Assembly: GCA_025363815.1 (NCBI GenBank)
Contig: JANYLB010000002.1
Coordinates: 1-64,000 of the forward strand
Reading direction: 5' to 3'
DNA length: 64,000 nucleotides
DNA from: Actinomycetes bacterium
GTDB lineage: Bacteria > Actinomycetota > Acidimicrobiia > IMCC26256 > JANYLB01
Notes under the pieces: generated by a model
Told to the model about the DNA's origin: nothing
Database searches by the model: none
What the model saw: only the letters and a program-made list of their open reading frames with translations
Program-made: the position numbers and the translations under genes
Part shown: one piece after another, positions 9,290-18,866 of the stretch
Layout of the letters: every line of letters begins with the position of its first letter
How positions within the stretch are numbered: position 1 is the stretch's first letter

Positions 9290-11023
9290 TCAGGGCGTGA
9301 CGGTGGCGGTGTCGCGGCCGGAGCGGATGAGGGAACCGGGGAGCGCGCCGGTGGATACACCGGCGGTGACGGTCTCGACGCCGTTCACATAGACGTGCTC
9401 GATGCCGATCGAGCCCGCGGTGAGTCTGGCCGTGCCGCCGGGGAGATCGGCAATGAGCGTTGCCGGCTCGGATCCGACGGTTTCGGGGTCGAGAACCACG
9501 AGATCGGCGTGCGCGCCTTCGACGACGCGGCCCCGGTCGCGCAGGCCGAACAGTTGCGCGGGAGTGTCGGTGATCATCTGCACCGCTCGTTCGACCGACA
9601 CGAGCTTGCGGCCACGGATCATGTCGCCGAGGAACCGGGTGGTGTAGGGCGCGCCGCACATCCGGTCGAGGTGCGCGCCGGCGTCGGAACCGCCGAGCAT
9701 CGCCCGCGGGTCCTCCCAGACCTCCTTGCGCAGCTCCCACGACGCGGTGTCGCCGTCGGGGGCTATTGGCCACAGGATGGTGCGGAGGTCGTCGTTGATC
9801 ACGAGGTCGACCAGAGTGTCGAAGGACGACGTGCCCCGCTCGGCCGCGATCTCCGCGACGATCCTTCCCTTGAGGCCCTCGTTGGCATCCGAGTAGGTGT
9901 CGCCGAGCACATAGTTTCCCCAGTCGGCGAGGCGACGGAACACGCCGGCTTCGTCGCTGTGGGCCCGGTCGTTCATCCACGTTCTGGTGTCGGGATCACG
10001 GAGCTTGGCGATGCGCTCGGGCACGGGGAGGTTCATGACCTCCTTCCATCCTGGGAGCATGAACACCGCGCAGTAGGTGAGAAAGCTCATGTTCATCGGT
10101 ACGAGCACCGGCATTGTGAGGGCAACGATGCGTCCGCCGGCGGCTTCGGCCCGGGTGGACGCGTCGAGCTGTCGGGTCACCCGTTCCGGTACCCGCGAGT
10201 CGACTGTGAGCACGTTCCAGTTCAGTGGTCGTTGAGCGGCAACCGACATCTTGACGAACAGGTCGATCTCGTCGTCGGCGAACTGGTCGAGACATCCGTC
10301 GACGATGCCTTCGAGAGTGGTGCCCTCGTGGTCGCGCACAGCCGCGCACAGCGCGATCACTTCGTCGTGGGTTGCCCAGCGCGACGGCACCGGGTTCCCG
10401 TCGCCATCCGAGTGTGTGTACGACAACGTGGTCGAGAAGCCGAGCCCGCCGGCTTCGATCGACTCGTGGAGTAGCGCCACCATCGCGTCGAGCTGGTCGG
10501 GCGTGGCCTCGTTGCCGACCGACTCCTCGCCCATAACGTAGCGACGTAGCGCGCAGTGTCCGACGAGAAATCCGGCGTTCACACCGATGTTGCCATCGAG
10601 GCGGTCGAGGTACTCGGAGAAGCTCTCCCAGTTCCATTTGACGCCGGTCTCGAGGGCGGGGAGGGGCATCCCCTCGACCTTGGCCATCATCTTGCGGATG
10701 TAGTCGGCGTCGTGGGCCTTCAGTGGTGCGAGGGTGAACCCGCAGTTGCCGTTGATGATCGTGGTCACGCCGTGGACATTCGACGGCGAGGCGACGGGGT
10801 CCCAGAACAACTGGGCGTCGTAGTGCGTGTGGGGGTCGACGAACCCGGGGGTGACGAGCTTCCCGGTTGCATCGACTGTCGCGGCGGTGGTCTCGTCGAT
10901 GGTTCCGGGGTCGGCGACGGCGACGATCCGTCCGTCGCGCACACCGACGTCGGCGAGTCGGGGCGCGGTCCCGGTGCCGTCGATAACCGTGCCGCCGGAG
11001 ATCAGGAGATCAAGCATGGTCAT
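9290..11023 (-). CDS. Amidohydrolase, N-acyl-D-amino-acid deacylase-like
   Basis: LLISGGTVIDGTGTAPRLADVGVRDGRIVAV, VTPGFVDPHTHYDAQLFWDP, GGSDAGAHLDRMCG. Confidence 0.85.
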   Translation of the reverse strand: MTMLDLLISGGTVIDGTGTAPRLADVGVRDGRIVAVADPGTIDETTAATVDATGKLVTPGFVDPHTHYDAQLFWDPVASPSNVHGVTTIINGNCGFTLAPLKAHDADYIRKMMAKVEGMPLPALETGVKWNWESFSEYLDRLDGNIGVNAGFLVGHCALRRYVMGEESVGNEATPDQLDAMVALLHESIEAGGLGFSTTLSYTHSDGDGNPVPSRWATHDEVIALCAAVRDHEGTTLEGIVDGCLDQFADDEIDLFVKMSVAAQRPLNWNVLTVDSRVPERVTRQLDASTRAEAAGGRIVALTMPVLVPMNMSFLTYCAVFMLPGWKEVMNLPVPERIAKLRDPDTRTWMNDRAHSDEAGVFRRLADWGNYVLGDTYSDANEGLKGRIVAEIAAERGTSSFDTLVDLVINDDLRTILWPIAPDGDTASWELRKEVWEDPRAMLGGSDAGAHLDRMCGAPYTTRFLGDMIRGRKLVSVERAVQMITDTPAQLFGLRDRGRVVEGAHADLVVLDPETVGSEPATLIADLPGGTARLTAGSIGIEHVYVNGVETVTAGVSTGALPGSLIRSGRDTATVTP

Positions 11024-11036
11024 AGTCTGGCACCGC

Positions 11037-11055
11037 ATCTGACGGGTCGTCAGGT
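11037..11055. promoter_or_regulatory. Operator ATCTGACG-GGT-CGTCAGGT in divergent promoter region
   Basis: Near-perfect palindrome between the divergent genes 9290..11023(-) and 11134..12348(+); matches four other sites in the window. Confidence 0.7.
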
Positions 11056-11133
11056 CTAGGCTTCGACACATGTGGAGCGAGCGGTTCCCGTACCTACCTG
11101 TCCCGAATCGGCGAGCGAGCGGAGCGATCTGAG

Positions 11134-12348
11134 ATGGATTTCACTGCTGAGACGTTCCCGAAGGTGATATCGGTCGATGACCACGTGATCGAACCACCCG
11201 GAGTGTGGCAGGACCGCCTACCGGCGCAATACCGCGAGATCGGGCCGCGGGTGGTCCGCACGAAGGTCGCCGAGATGACGTTCATCGGCGGCAAGTTCGA
11301 CTACCGCGCCGCGCAAGACGGCGAAGACGGCACCTATTGCGACTGGTGGCACTACGAAGATCTCAAGGTGCCGCAGACGCGCCTGTCGGCCGCGGTCGGC
11401 GTGCCGCGCGAAGAGATCACGGTCAGCCCGATTACCTACGACGACATGCGGCCTGGTTGCTTCGATCCGCTCGAGCGCCTCAAGGACATGGACGTGAACT
11501 GGGTCGAGGCGTCGCTCTCGTTCCCGTCGTTCCCGCGCTTCTGTGGCCAGACGTTCATGGAGGCCAAAGACCGCGACCTCGCGGATCTCTGCGTCAAGGC
11601 CTACAACGACTGGATGTTCGACGACTGGTGTGCGGGTTCCGGTGGGCGCCTCATTCCGCTGCCGATCGTCCAGCTGTGGGACGCGGAGCTTGCCGCCGCT
11701 GAGGTGCGTCGCAACGCGGATCGCGGTGCACACGCCGTCTGCTTCACCGAGATCCCGCCGTTCCTCGGTTTGCCCAGTGTTCACACCGACTATTGGGACC
11801 CGTTCTTCGCCGCGTGCGCGGAGACCGAGACCGTCGTGTCGATGCACATCGGGTCGAGCTCGAAGATGCCGTCGACGTCGGCCGATGCGCCGGCTGCCGT
11901 CGGCTCGACGCTCACCTACATGAACGCGGCGATGTCACTCGTCGACTACCTCATGTCGGGCGTGCTCGAGCGCTTCCCGCAGCTCGAGCTCGCGTACTCC
12001 GAGGGCCAGATCGGTTGGATCCCCTACGTCCTCGAACGCGCCGATGCGGTGTGGCTCGAGAACCGCGGCTGGGGTGGCGTTGCCGACCAGGTCAAGCGTC
12101 CGCCGTCGGAGTACTTCCACGACCATGTCTACGGCTGCTTCTTCGACGATGTGCACGGCTTGAAATCACTCGATGTGATCGGCGTCGAGAATGTCACCTT
12201 CGAGACCGACTACCCGCACAGCGACTCGACCTGGCCGCACACCAAGAAGGTCGCGATGGAGATCATGAAGGATCTCAGCGACGAAGACATCTACAAGATC
12301 GTGCGTGGCAACGCGATCCGCATGCTCCGCCTACCGCTCGATCGGTAG
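11134..12348 (+). CDS. TIM-barrel amidohydrolase (PF04909-like)
   Basis: ISVDDHVIEPPGVWQDRLP, SFPSFPRFCGQTFMEA, SEGQIGWIPYVLERADAVW, FETDYPHSDSTWPHTKK; paralogue of 42989..44188. Confidence 0.85.
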   Translation: MDFTAETFPKVISVDDHVIEPPGVWQDRLPAQYREIGPRVVRTKVAEMTFIGGKFDYRAAQDGEDGTYCDWWHYEDLKVPQTRLSAAVGVPREEITVSPITYDDMRPGCFDPLERLKDMDVNWVEASLSFPSFPRFCGQTFMEAKDRDLADLCVKAYNDWMFDDWCAGSGGRLIPLPIVQLWDAELAAAEVRRNADRGAHAVCFTEIPPFLGLPSVHTDYWDPFFAACAETETVVSMHIGSSSKMPSTSADAPAAVGSTLTYMNAAMSLVDYLMSGVLERFPQLELAYSEGQIGWIPYVLERADAVWLENRGWGGVADQVKRPPSEYFHDHVYGCFFDDVHGLKSLDVIGVENVTFETDYPHSDSTWPHTKKVAMEIMKDLSDEDIYKIVRGNAIRMLRLPLDR

Positions 12349-12419
12349 CCCGACCTCGACGGGATCAGCGCGGCGATGACCCCCGCAGGGCCCGAGTCGG
12401 TTCACCCGGTATCGAGAAA

Positions 12420-12433
12420 TAGAACGCGTTATA
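12420..12433. promoter_or_regulatory. KstR-like palindrome TAGAACGCGTTATA upstream of ALDH gene
   Basis: Fits TNNAACNNGTTNNA, the published mycobacterial KstR consensus as recalled. Confidence 0.4.
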
Positions 12434-12484
12434 GTCCGCGCGCCAGTCAGCGACGAGATCGCCCAACACCCGGGGGTACCGGCC

Positions 12485-13963
12485 ATGGTCGACACGGCCA
12501 CGAGCACGACCGATTTCCGCTTGCTCATCGGCGACTCCTGGGAGTCCGGCGCCGACGGCACCTACGACGTCATCAATCCCGCGACGGAGGGCATTGTCGG
12601 GTCGGCGCCCGAAGGCTCGGCAGATCAGGCACGTGAAGCAGCCCGAGCCGCGGCCGAGGCGTTCCCCGGGTGGTCGCAGACGCCCCCCGAAGAGCGGGCA
12701 GCACTGCTCCAGGCCGCCGGCGACCGCATCCGCGAAAAGGCGGGCGACCTGCTGCCGCTAGTGATCGCCGAGACCGGTTGCACCGCGACAGTCGGTCGCA
12801 CCATGCAGGTGCCGGTGACCGCGAGTCGCTTCGACCGCTACGCCCGAGGTGCGCTCGAGCCGAGTGTGATCCCGCTCGCGCCCCAGGAGGTGCCGGCTAC
12901 CGCGCTCGCGCCGGGCGGGCTCATGGGCGCGCTCGCCCGCCGCGCGCCGGTCGGGGTCGTCGCGTGCATCACGTCGTACAACTTTCCGTTGGTGAACATG
13001 GCCGGCAAGATCGGTCCGGCGCTGGCGATGGGCAACACCGTCGTGGTGCGGCCCGCCGGCCAGGATCCGCTCGCGGTGATCGAACTGGTTCGCATCCTGA
13101 GAGACGTGGGCTTTCCGCCGGGCGTCGTGAACGTTGTCACCGGTTCCTCACCGGTAACAGGTGAGGCGCTCGTCGAATCACCCGACGTCGACATGGTGAG
13201 CTTCACCGGCAGCACCGGGGTCGGCCGTCGGATAGGTGAGGTCGCTGGCCGCACGTTTAAGCGCCAGTTGCTCGAGCTGGGCGGAAAGGGCGCCGCATTG
13301 GTGCTCGCCGACGCCGACGTTGCCACCGCGATCGGAATGATCGGCTCGGTTTGGGCGTTTCACTCTGGTCAGATCTGTACCGCACCGACCCGCGCCATCG
13401 TGCACCGTTCGATCTACGACCAGGTCGTCGGCGGACTCGCGAATATGGCATCTGCGCTGAAGGTCGGCGACCCGCTCGACTCCGACACCATCGTCGGTCC
13501 GCTCATCACTGGCGCGCACCGCGATCGGGTCGAGGGCTACATCACCTCCGGGCGTGACGAAGGTGCAGAGATCGTCGTAGGCGGCGGTAGGCCCGATCAC
13601 CTCGACACCGGCTTCTATCTCGAGCCGACGCTCATCGCCGGCGCGCGCGCCGGGATGAAGGTGGTGCAGGAGGAGATCTTCGGCCCTGTGATCGTCGCGA
13701 TTCCGTTCGACGACGATGACGAGGGCGTGGCCCTCGCCAACGGCACCGAGTTCGGCCTCTACGACTACGTGTTCAGCAAGGACTCCGCCCGCGCGATGAA
13801 GATCAGTCGCCGAATGCGGGCCGGCAACATCGGCATCAACACAGTGCAACGTAACCATGAGACGCCTTTCGGCGGCACCAAGTCGAGCGGTGTCGGCCGC
13901 GACGGGGGTTCGTTCGGCCTTCATGCCTATACCGATCTCCAGTCCGTCGTCTGGCCTGGCTGA
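12485..13963 (+). CDS. Aldehyde dehydrogenase family protein
   Basis: FTGSTGVGRRIGE, LELGGKGAALVLADADV, GQICTAPTRAIVH, EEIFGPVIVAIPFDD. Confidence 0.9.
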   Translation: MVDTATSTTDFRLLIGDSWESGADGTYDVINPATEGIVGSAPEGSADQAREAARAAAEAFPGWSQTPPEERAALLQAAGDRIREKAGDLLPLVIAETGCTATVGRTMQVPVTASRFDRYARGALEPSVIPLAPQEVPATALAPGGLMGALARRAPVGVVACITSYNFPLVNMAGKIGPALAMGNTVVVRPAGQDPLAVIELVRILRDVGFPPGVVNVVTGSSPVTGEALVESPDVDMVSFTGSTGVGRRIGEVAGRTFKRQLLELGGKGAALVLADADVATAIGMIGSVWAFHSGQICTAPTRAIVHRSIYDQVVGGLANMASALKVGDPLDSDTIVGPLITGAHRDRVEGYITSGRDEGAEIVVGGGRPDHLDTGFYLEPTLIAGARAGMKVVQEEIFGPVIVAIPFDDDDEGVALANGTEFGLYDYVFSKDSARAMKISRRMRAGNIGINTVQRNHETPFGGTKSSGVGRDGGSFGLHAYTDLQSVVWPG

Positions 13964-13993
13964 GCCCATGACGGTCGGCGGGGGAACGCGCTG

Positions 13994-15124
13994 ATGGAAT
14001 TCGGAATGTTCCACTCGGCGCATGTGCCTACCCAGGCCAATGCCGACGCCCAGCGCCTCGTCGAGCATCGACGCCTCCTCGACGAGGTCGAGGTCGCGGT
14101 GACGGGTGATCGCGCCGGGTTCAAATACGGCTGGTTCACCGAGCACCACTTCCTCGAGGAGTACTCACACCTCTCGGCCAGCGAGGTCCTGATGGGTTTC
14201 GTCGCGGCGCGCACTGAGCAGCTGCACGTCGGGTCGGGGATCTTCAACATCACCCCGCCGGTGAACCACCCGGCTCGGATTGCCGAGCGGGTCGCGATGC
14301 TCGATCACCTGAGCGAAGGCCGCTTCGAGTTCGGTGTGGGCCGCGGGTCGTCGAGCACTGAGTACCAGGGCTTCGGCATCCCTGATCCCGAGACCACTCG
14401 CGACCTGTTCGACGAAGCGTTGCCCGAGGTGCTCCGAATGCTGGCCGAGGCGCGGTACTCGTACGCGGGAGCCGGGTTCTCGATGCCGGACCGCATGGTG
14501 CTGCCCCGACTGTGGACGGTGCCGAACCCGCCGTTGTGGCTCGCGTGCGGGAGTCCGGCGACCTTCGAGAAGGCCGGCCGGCTGGGAATGGGCGCGCTGT
14601 GCTTCACGATGGGGGAGCCCGAAGACCTCGCGCCGCTGATAGAGATGTACAAGAACGCGGTCGCGGAGTGCACTGAACCGATCGGTGGCTACGTGAACGA
14701 CAACATCGCTTGCGTCTCAATGTTGCTATGCCTCGAGGATCGCGAACGTGCCGTCGACATCTTCACTCGGATGGGCGCCGCGCACTACCAGTCGTTGGTC
14801 GTGCGCTGGCTCGACTCCATACCGCTCCCTGTCGAGATCGACCGGGCGAGCTTCACCGTCACCGAACCGGGTCGCGATGAGCTTGTCGAGTCGATCGACG
14901 CGGGTCGGCGCAGTGTCGGCACCCCCGACGACGTCGCGCGGTCGGTAGAGCGGTGGCAGCGGGCCGGCGTCGACCAGTTGATATTCGGCGTGTTGAACAA
15001 CACCCTTCCCCTCGAGGTCGCGCAGGAATCTCTCGAGACCTTCGGTGCCCAGGTCATCCCCGCGTTCGACTCTGATCCCGTCCACCGCACGACCCGCCAG
15101 CGCGATGAGCAGCTCGCACCATGA
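13994..15124 (+). CDS. LLM-class flavin-dependent oxidoreductase
   Basis: MEFGMFHSAHVPTQ, GWFTEHHFLEEYSHLSA, RIAERVAMLDHLSEGRFEFGVGRGSS. Confidence 0.85.
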   Translation: MEFGMFHSAHVPTQANADAQRLVEHRRLLDEVEVAVTGDRAGFKYGWFTEHHFLEEYSHLSASEVLMGFVAARTEQLHVGSGIFNITPPVNHPARIAERVAMLDHLSEGRFEFGVGRGSSSTEYQGFGIPDPETTRDLFDEALPEVLRMLAEARYSYAGAGFSMPDRMVLPRLWTVPNPPLWLACGSPATFEKAGRLGMGALCFTMGEPEDLAPLIEMYKNAVAECTEPIGGYVNDNIACVSMLLCLEDRERAVDIFTRMGAAHYQSLVVRWLDSIPLPVEIDRASFTVTEPGRDELVESIDAGRRSVGTPDDVARSVERWQRAGVDQLIFGVLNNTLPLEVAQESLETFGAQVIPAFDSDPVHRTTRQRDEQLAP

Positions 15125-15185
15125 GCGTTCCGGTCATGGTTCTGCCGCGCCTGGCCGCGCCAACCTGACCAGAACGGAGATTTTC

Positions 15186-16124
15186 ATGGCCGAGACGGCC
15201 GAGACGGTATCCATCATTCCCGACGGGCAGCTCGCGTATGGCGTGCAGCTACCGGTTCAGGCGCTCAGCTCCGTGATCGCGGCACCCTGGGAGCAAGACG
15301 CCGGCGTCGCCGAGCTGGTGCGTGCGGCAGAAGCGGCCGATCGGTCGGGCTTCTTCTACGTGGCGATCTGCGATCACGTCGCGATCCCGACCGCGTTCGC
15401 AGGGCCGATGTCGACGACGTGGTTCAACCCCGTCGCCACCCTGGGGTTTCTCGCCGCGGTCACGACCACGACCCGGCTCTTGACGAACATCTATGTCGCG
15501 CCGTTCCGTCATCCGCTCGACACTGCGAAGGCTTTCGCGACGCTCGACACCCTCTCGGCCGGCCGCGTGATCCTCGGCGTGGGCGCGGGCCACGTGCCGG
15601 GTGAGTTCGAGGCCCTCGGCGTGCCCTTTGCCGAACGCGGTCGTTTGCTCAACGAGGCGATCGACGGGGTGAAGGAAAGTTGGGCGGCGGAGTTCGTCGG
15701 CGACGTCGGTCTGAGGCCCCGACCGGTGCAGCAACCGCGTCCGCCGATCTGGGTCGGTGGTTCGAAGCCGCCGGCTCTACGAAGGGTGGCAGAGCGGGCC
15801 GACGGCTGGATTCCCCAGGGCACGCCGCGCACCGAGATGCCGGAGCAGATGGCGTACGTGCTCGCGCACCGAGACCAGGTACGGCCCGGCGCGGAGCTCG
15901 AGATCGGAACCATCACCGAGTATCTCTACGTGGGCATCCCCGACTGGGATGTTCCCGAGCCCACGATCACCGGTTCGCCCGATGAGATCGCGGCGTCGCT
16001 CAATGAGTTCGGCGCGATGGGCGTGTCGCATCTCCAAGTGCGCTTTCGGGCCCGGTCGATCGACGAGCTGTGCGACCAGCTCGAGGCATTCGGCACGCAG
16101 GTCGGCCCGAAATTGGGGCGCTAG
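15186..16124 (+). CDS. LLM-class flavin-dependent oxidoreductase
   Basis: YVAICDHVAIP, PFRHPLDTAKAFATLDTLSAGRVILGVGAGHVPGEFEALG, PPIWVGGSKPPALRRVAERADGW. Confidence 0.85.
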   Translation: MAETAETVSIIPDGQLAYGVQLPVQALSSVIAAPWEQDAGVAELVRAAEAADRSGFFYVAICDHVAIPTAFAGPMSTTWFNPVATLGFLAAVTTTTRLLTNIYVAPFRHPLDTAKAFATLDTLSAGRVILGVGAGHVPGEFEALGVPFAERGRLLNEAIDGVKESWAAEFVGDVGLRPRPVQQPRPPIWVGGSKPPALRRVAERADGWIPQGTPRTEMPEQMAYVLAHRDQVRPGAELEIGTITEYLYVGIPDWDVPEPTITGSPDEIAASLNEFGAMGVSHLQVRFRARSIDELCDQLEAFGTQVGPKLGR

Positions 16125-16126
16125 CC

Positions 16127-17119
16127 ATGCCCTTTCTCACCATGCGGCATGACTTCCGTGCTCCGGCCTTCGGACCGGCGACGCAGTCGGAGATCTACAG
16201 CTGCGCGCTCGACCAGTACCGCTGGGCCGACGAACACGGCTTCGACTTCGCCGTGCTGTCCGAGCACCATGGCCTCGACGACGGTTGGATTCCCGCGCCG
16301 TTGACGATGGCCGCCGTCGTGGTCGGCGCGACCAAGCGCATTCCGATCCTTGTGAGCGCGTTGATCATCCCGTTGCACGACCCGGTCCGGGTGGCGGAGC
16401 AGCTCGCGGTGCTTGATCTCGCGAGCGGCGGTCGCGTGTGGACCGTGCTCGGCGCGGGCTATCGCCGCGAGGAGTTCGACATGGCCGGCGTCGACATGAA
16501 GACGCGCGGCAAGCTGGTCGAGGAGTACGCGCAGGTGATGCTCGATGCGTGGACGGGTGAGCCGTTCGAGTGGCGCGGGCGCACGATCACCGTCACACCG
16601 AGGCCGCTGACGCAGCCGCATCCGAACGTGCTCATCGGTGGTGGAACCGAGTTCGCGGCCAGACGCGCGGCGCGGCTTCACCTTCCGATGATGCCGATGA
16701 ACACCGATCCGCGTCTGCAGGAGTGGTACGACGATGAAGCCGCCAAGACCGGCTATACGACAGGGTTCGTGATGAAGCCCGACGGCCCTACGTTCATCTA
16801 CGTGACCGACGATCCCGAACGCGCTTGGGCCGAGATCGGTCAGTACCTGCTGTATGAGGCGCAGACCTACGCAGGTTTTCAAACTCCGGGCCAGGTCTCG
16901 ATGCCGAGGATCGATGCCGAGACTGTCGACGATCTCAAGCAGAGCTCCCAGATCGTGGTCGGGACCCCCGACGAGGTGATCGCAGCCGCGCGGCTCATCC
17001 CCGCGACCGGTGCGATGACGTTCAACCCCCTCGCCGGCGGACTCCCTCCAGCGCTGTCGTGGCCGAGCCTCGAGCTGTTCGCATCCGACGTGCTCCCGAA
17101 GATCCGTCCCGCGGCGTAG
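16127..17119 (+). CDS. LLM-class flavin-dependent oxidoreductase
   Basis: FAVLSEHHGLDDGWIPAPL, DPVRVAEQLAVLDLASGGRVWTVLGAGYRREEF. Confidence 0.85.
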   Translation: MPFLTMRHDFRAPAFGPATQSEIYSCALDQYRWADEHGFDFAVLSEHHGLDDGWIPAPLTMAAVVVGATKRIPILVSALIIPLHDPVRVAEQLAVLDLASGGRVWTVLGAGYRREEFDMAGVDMKTRGKLVEEYAQVMLDAWTGEPFEWRGRTITVTPRPLTQPHPNVLIGGGTEFAARRAARLHLPMMPMNTDPRLQEWYDDEAAKTGYTTGFVMKPDGPTFIYVTDDPERAWAEIGQYLLYEAQTYAGFQTPGQVSMPRIDAETVDDLKQSSQIVVGTPDEVIAAARLIPATGAMTFNPLAGGLPPALSWPSLELFASDVLPKIRPAA

Positions 17120-17128
17120 CTTGATCGT

Positions 17129-17491
17129 ATGAAGCCGTTGGATGTCCATCACGTCTCGGTGTGCGTCACCAGCATGCAAGAAGCTCGGACGTTCTACGTC
17201 GACGTGCTCGGCTTCGAGGAACGCGCCGATCGACCCGACTTCGGGTTCCCCGGCGCCTGGTTCGACGTCGGCGGCCGTCAGGTGCACCTCATCGAAGTTG
17301 CGGATATGCCCGCGGGCGCGGGGAGCAACCACTTCGCCCTGCGCGTCGAAGACATCGATGCGGTCGTGGTTGAGATCGAGTCGCACGGCGTAGCCGTGAA
17401 CCGCTCGGCGTACGTCCCCAACGCGGGGCAGCAGGCGTTCCTCACCGACCCGTCCGGCAACGGCATCGAGCTCAACCAGCCCGATCACTGA
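17129..17491 (+). CDS. VOC (glyoxalase/bleomycin resistance) family protein
   Basis: DVHHVSVCVTSMQEARTFYVDVLGFEE, AFLTDPSGNGIELNQ. Confidence 0.85.
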   Translation: MKPLDVHHVSVCVTSMQEARTFYVDVLGFEERADRPDFGFPGAWFDVGGRQVHLIEVADMPAGAGSNHFALRVEDIDAVVVEIESHGVAVNRSAYVPNAGQQAFLTDPSGNGIELNQPDH

Positions 17492-17513
17492 GCCTCGCGG
17501 GTCGGCGGAGGGC

Positions 17514-17810
17514 TTACACCGAGACCGAGTTGTGGATCGAGAAGTTGATCTCTTCGGGTGGTGAAGGCGGTCCGTTCTCGACCGTTGCGAGCCCGGGCAT
17601 CAGCGTGCCGTCGCGGAACGCCTCCCAGGAATCCTTGGAATCCCAGAACGCGACGACGATGAAACCGTCGTCGGTTGGTCCGGCGAAGTGACAGGTCTGC
17701 CCCGGAGGAAGACCCTTGCCGCCGTCGGGGTGCACGACCTTGATCGTGTTCTCGTACTGCTCCATCGTCGCGCCCTTGAAGTGATGCGTGATGCCGAACG
17801 TCGCTGCCAT
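17514..17810 (-). CDS. Small dimeric alpha-beta-barrel-like protein (ABM-like)
   Basis: 98 aa; FIVVAFWDSKDSWEAFRDGTLMP pattern. Confidence 0.5.
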   Translation of the reverse strand: MAATFGITHHFKGATMEQYENTIKVVHPDGGKGLPPGQTCHFAGPTDDGFIVVAFWDSKDSWEAFRDGTLMPGLATVENGPPSPPEEINFSIHNSVSV

Positions 17811-17932
17811 TGCGTGCTCCCGTCATGAAGACCCGACTCGCATGAAGACCTGACTCGCGCAACCTAGACCAAGGCCTCGGCCGGGGTCGTTCTGAACGGG
17901 CACCTGTAGGGGTTCTCCTCGCTTCGACGACC

Positions 17933-18859
17933 GTGAGCAGGCACGATGTATCGGTGACGCCCCCTGATTCCGACGGTCTGGCTCCGGTCGCGACCCCTGA
18001 TGCCGGAACGAAACGATCGCGTCGGTTGATCGAAGTCGGGTCGCTGATCGTCGTTGTGGCATTGGCGGCGCTCCTCGCGATCGTCCTCGCGGGGCGCGAC
18101 CGGGACCCGAACCGTCGGCCGCGCGCCGAGGACCCGGCCGTCCGCTACGACACGACGACCACCACCGTCGCAACCAACGTTCCGGCGGCCGCGGCACCGC
18201 TGCCGGGCTCGGTCACGACTGTCGCGCTCGGCCAGACCGACTCACCGCCGGTCATCGGCGCCGGTTCGGCCTGGGTGGAGAACGGGAACGGGATCCAGCG
18301 GATCGCTCCCGGCACGGGCGAGGTGCACGCGACGATCTCGGTGCCCGGCCGCCCCATCGCGTTCGAGGGCGGGCGCCTCTGGCTGTTCGGGACCGACACC
18401 GATCGCCGATGTACGGATTCGCCACTGGCCGACTTCCCGTCGTACTCGCCGTAAACGGTGTCGGCGGTCGATCCCGAGACGAACGCCGTCGTCGGTGGGG
18501 GATCGATCTGGATCGATGAACCAGGCACGTGCAGCGCGTTCCGGATCGACGGATCCACCGGCTACGTCGCCGGCACGCTGCCGCTGAACGGCGGATGGGT
18601 CGTGGCATCCGATGCCGGTGGCGCGTGGCGGAGCTCACCGACTGCGGCGCTCCCGTATCCGACTGAAACCCCCTGCACTCCAGGAATCGATTGGCCGACG
18701 CAACTCGATCGGATCGACATCGGCGGAGTCGTCACGGCTTCAGATGTGCTCCCCGAGGCGACATCGATCCTGACGGTTGCCGGCGATGAACACGCGACGT
18801 GGGTCACTTACCCTCGCGACGCACGCCCGCCCGCCCCGAGCGCTGAACGGAAGGGGTGA
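17933..18859 (+). pseudogene. Secreted/membrane-anchored beta-propeller-like protein interrupted by an in-frame TAA at 18452-18454
   Basis: ORFs 17933..18454 and 18458..18859 share the same frame and are separated by a single stop; N-terminal TM segment LIVVVALAALLAIVLAG; propeller-like IDxxTxxV phrases on both sides of the stop. Confidence 0.65.
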
Positions 18860-18866
18860 GAGCGGG

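Noticed and set aside
16121-17488. 455-aa minus-strand ORF
   Set aside because: Antisense to the third LLM gene and VOC gene, both clearly coding on the plus strand.
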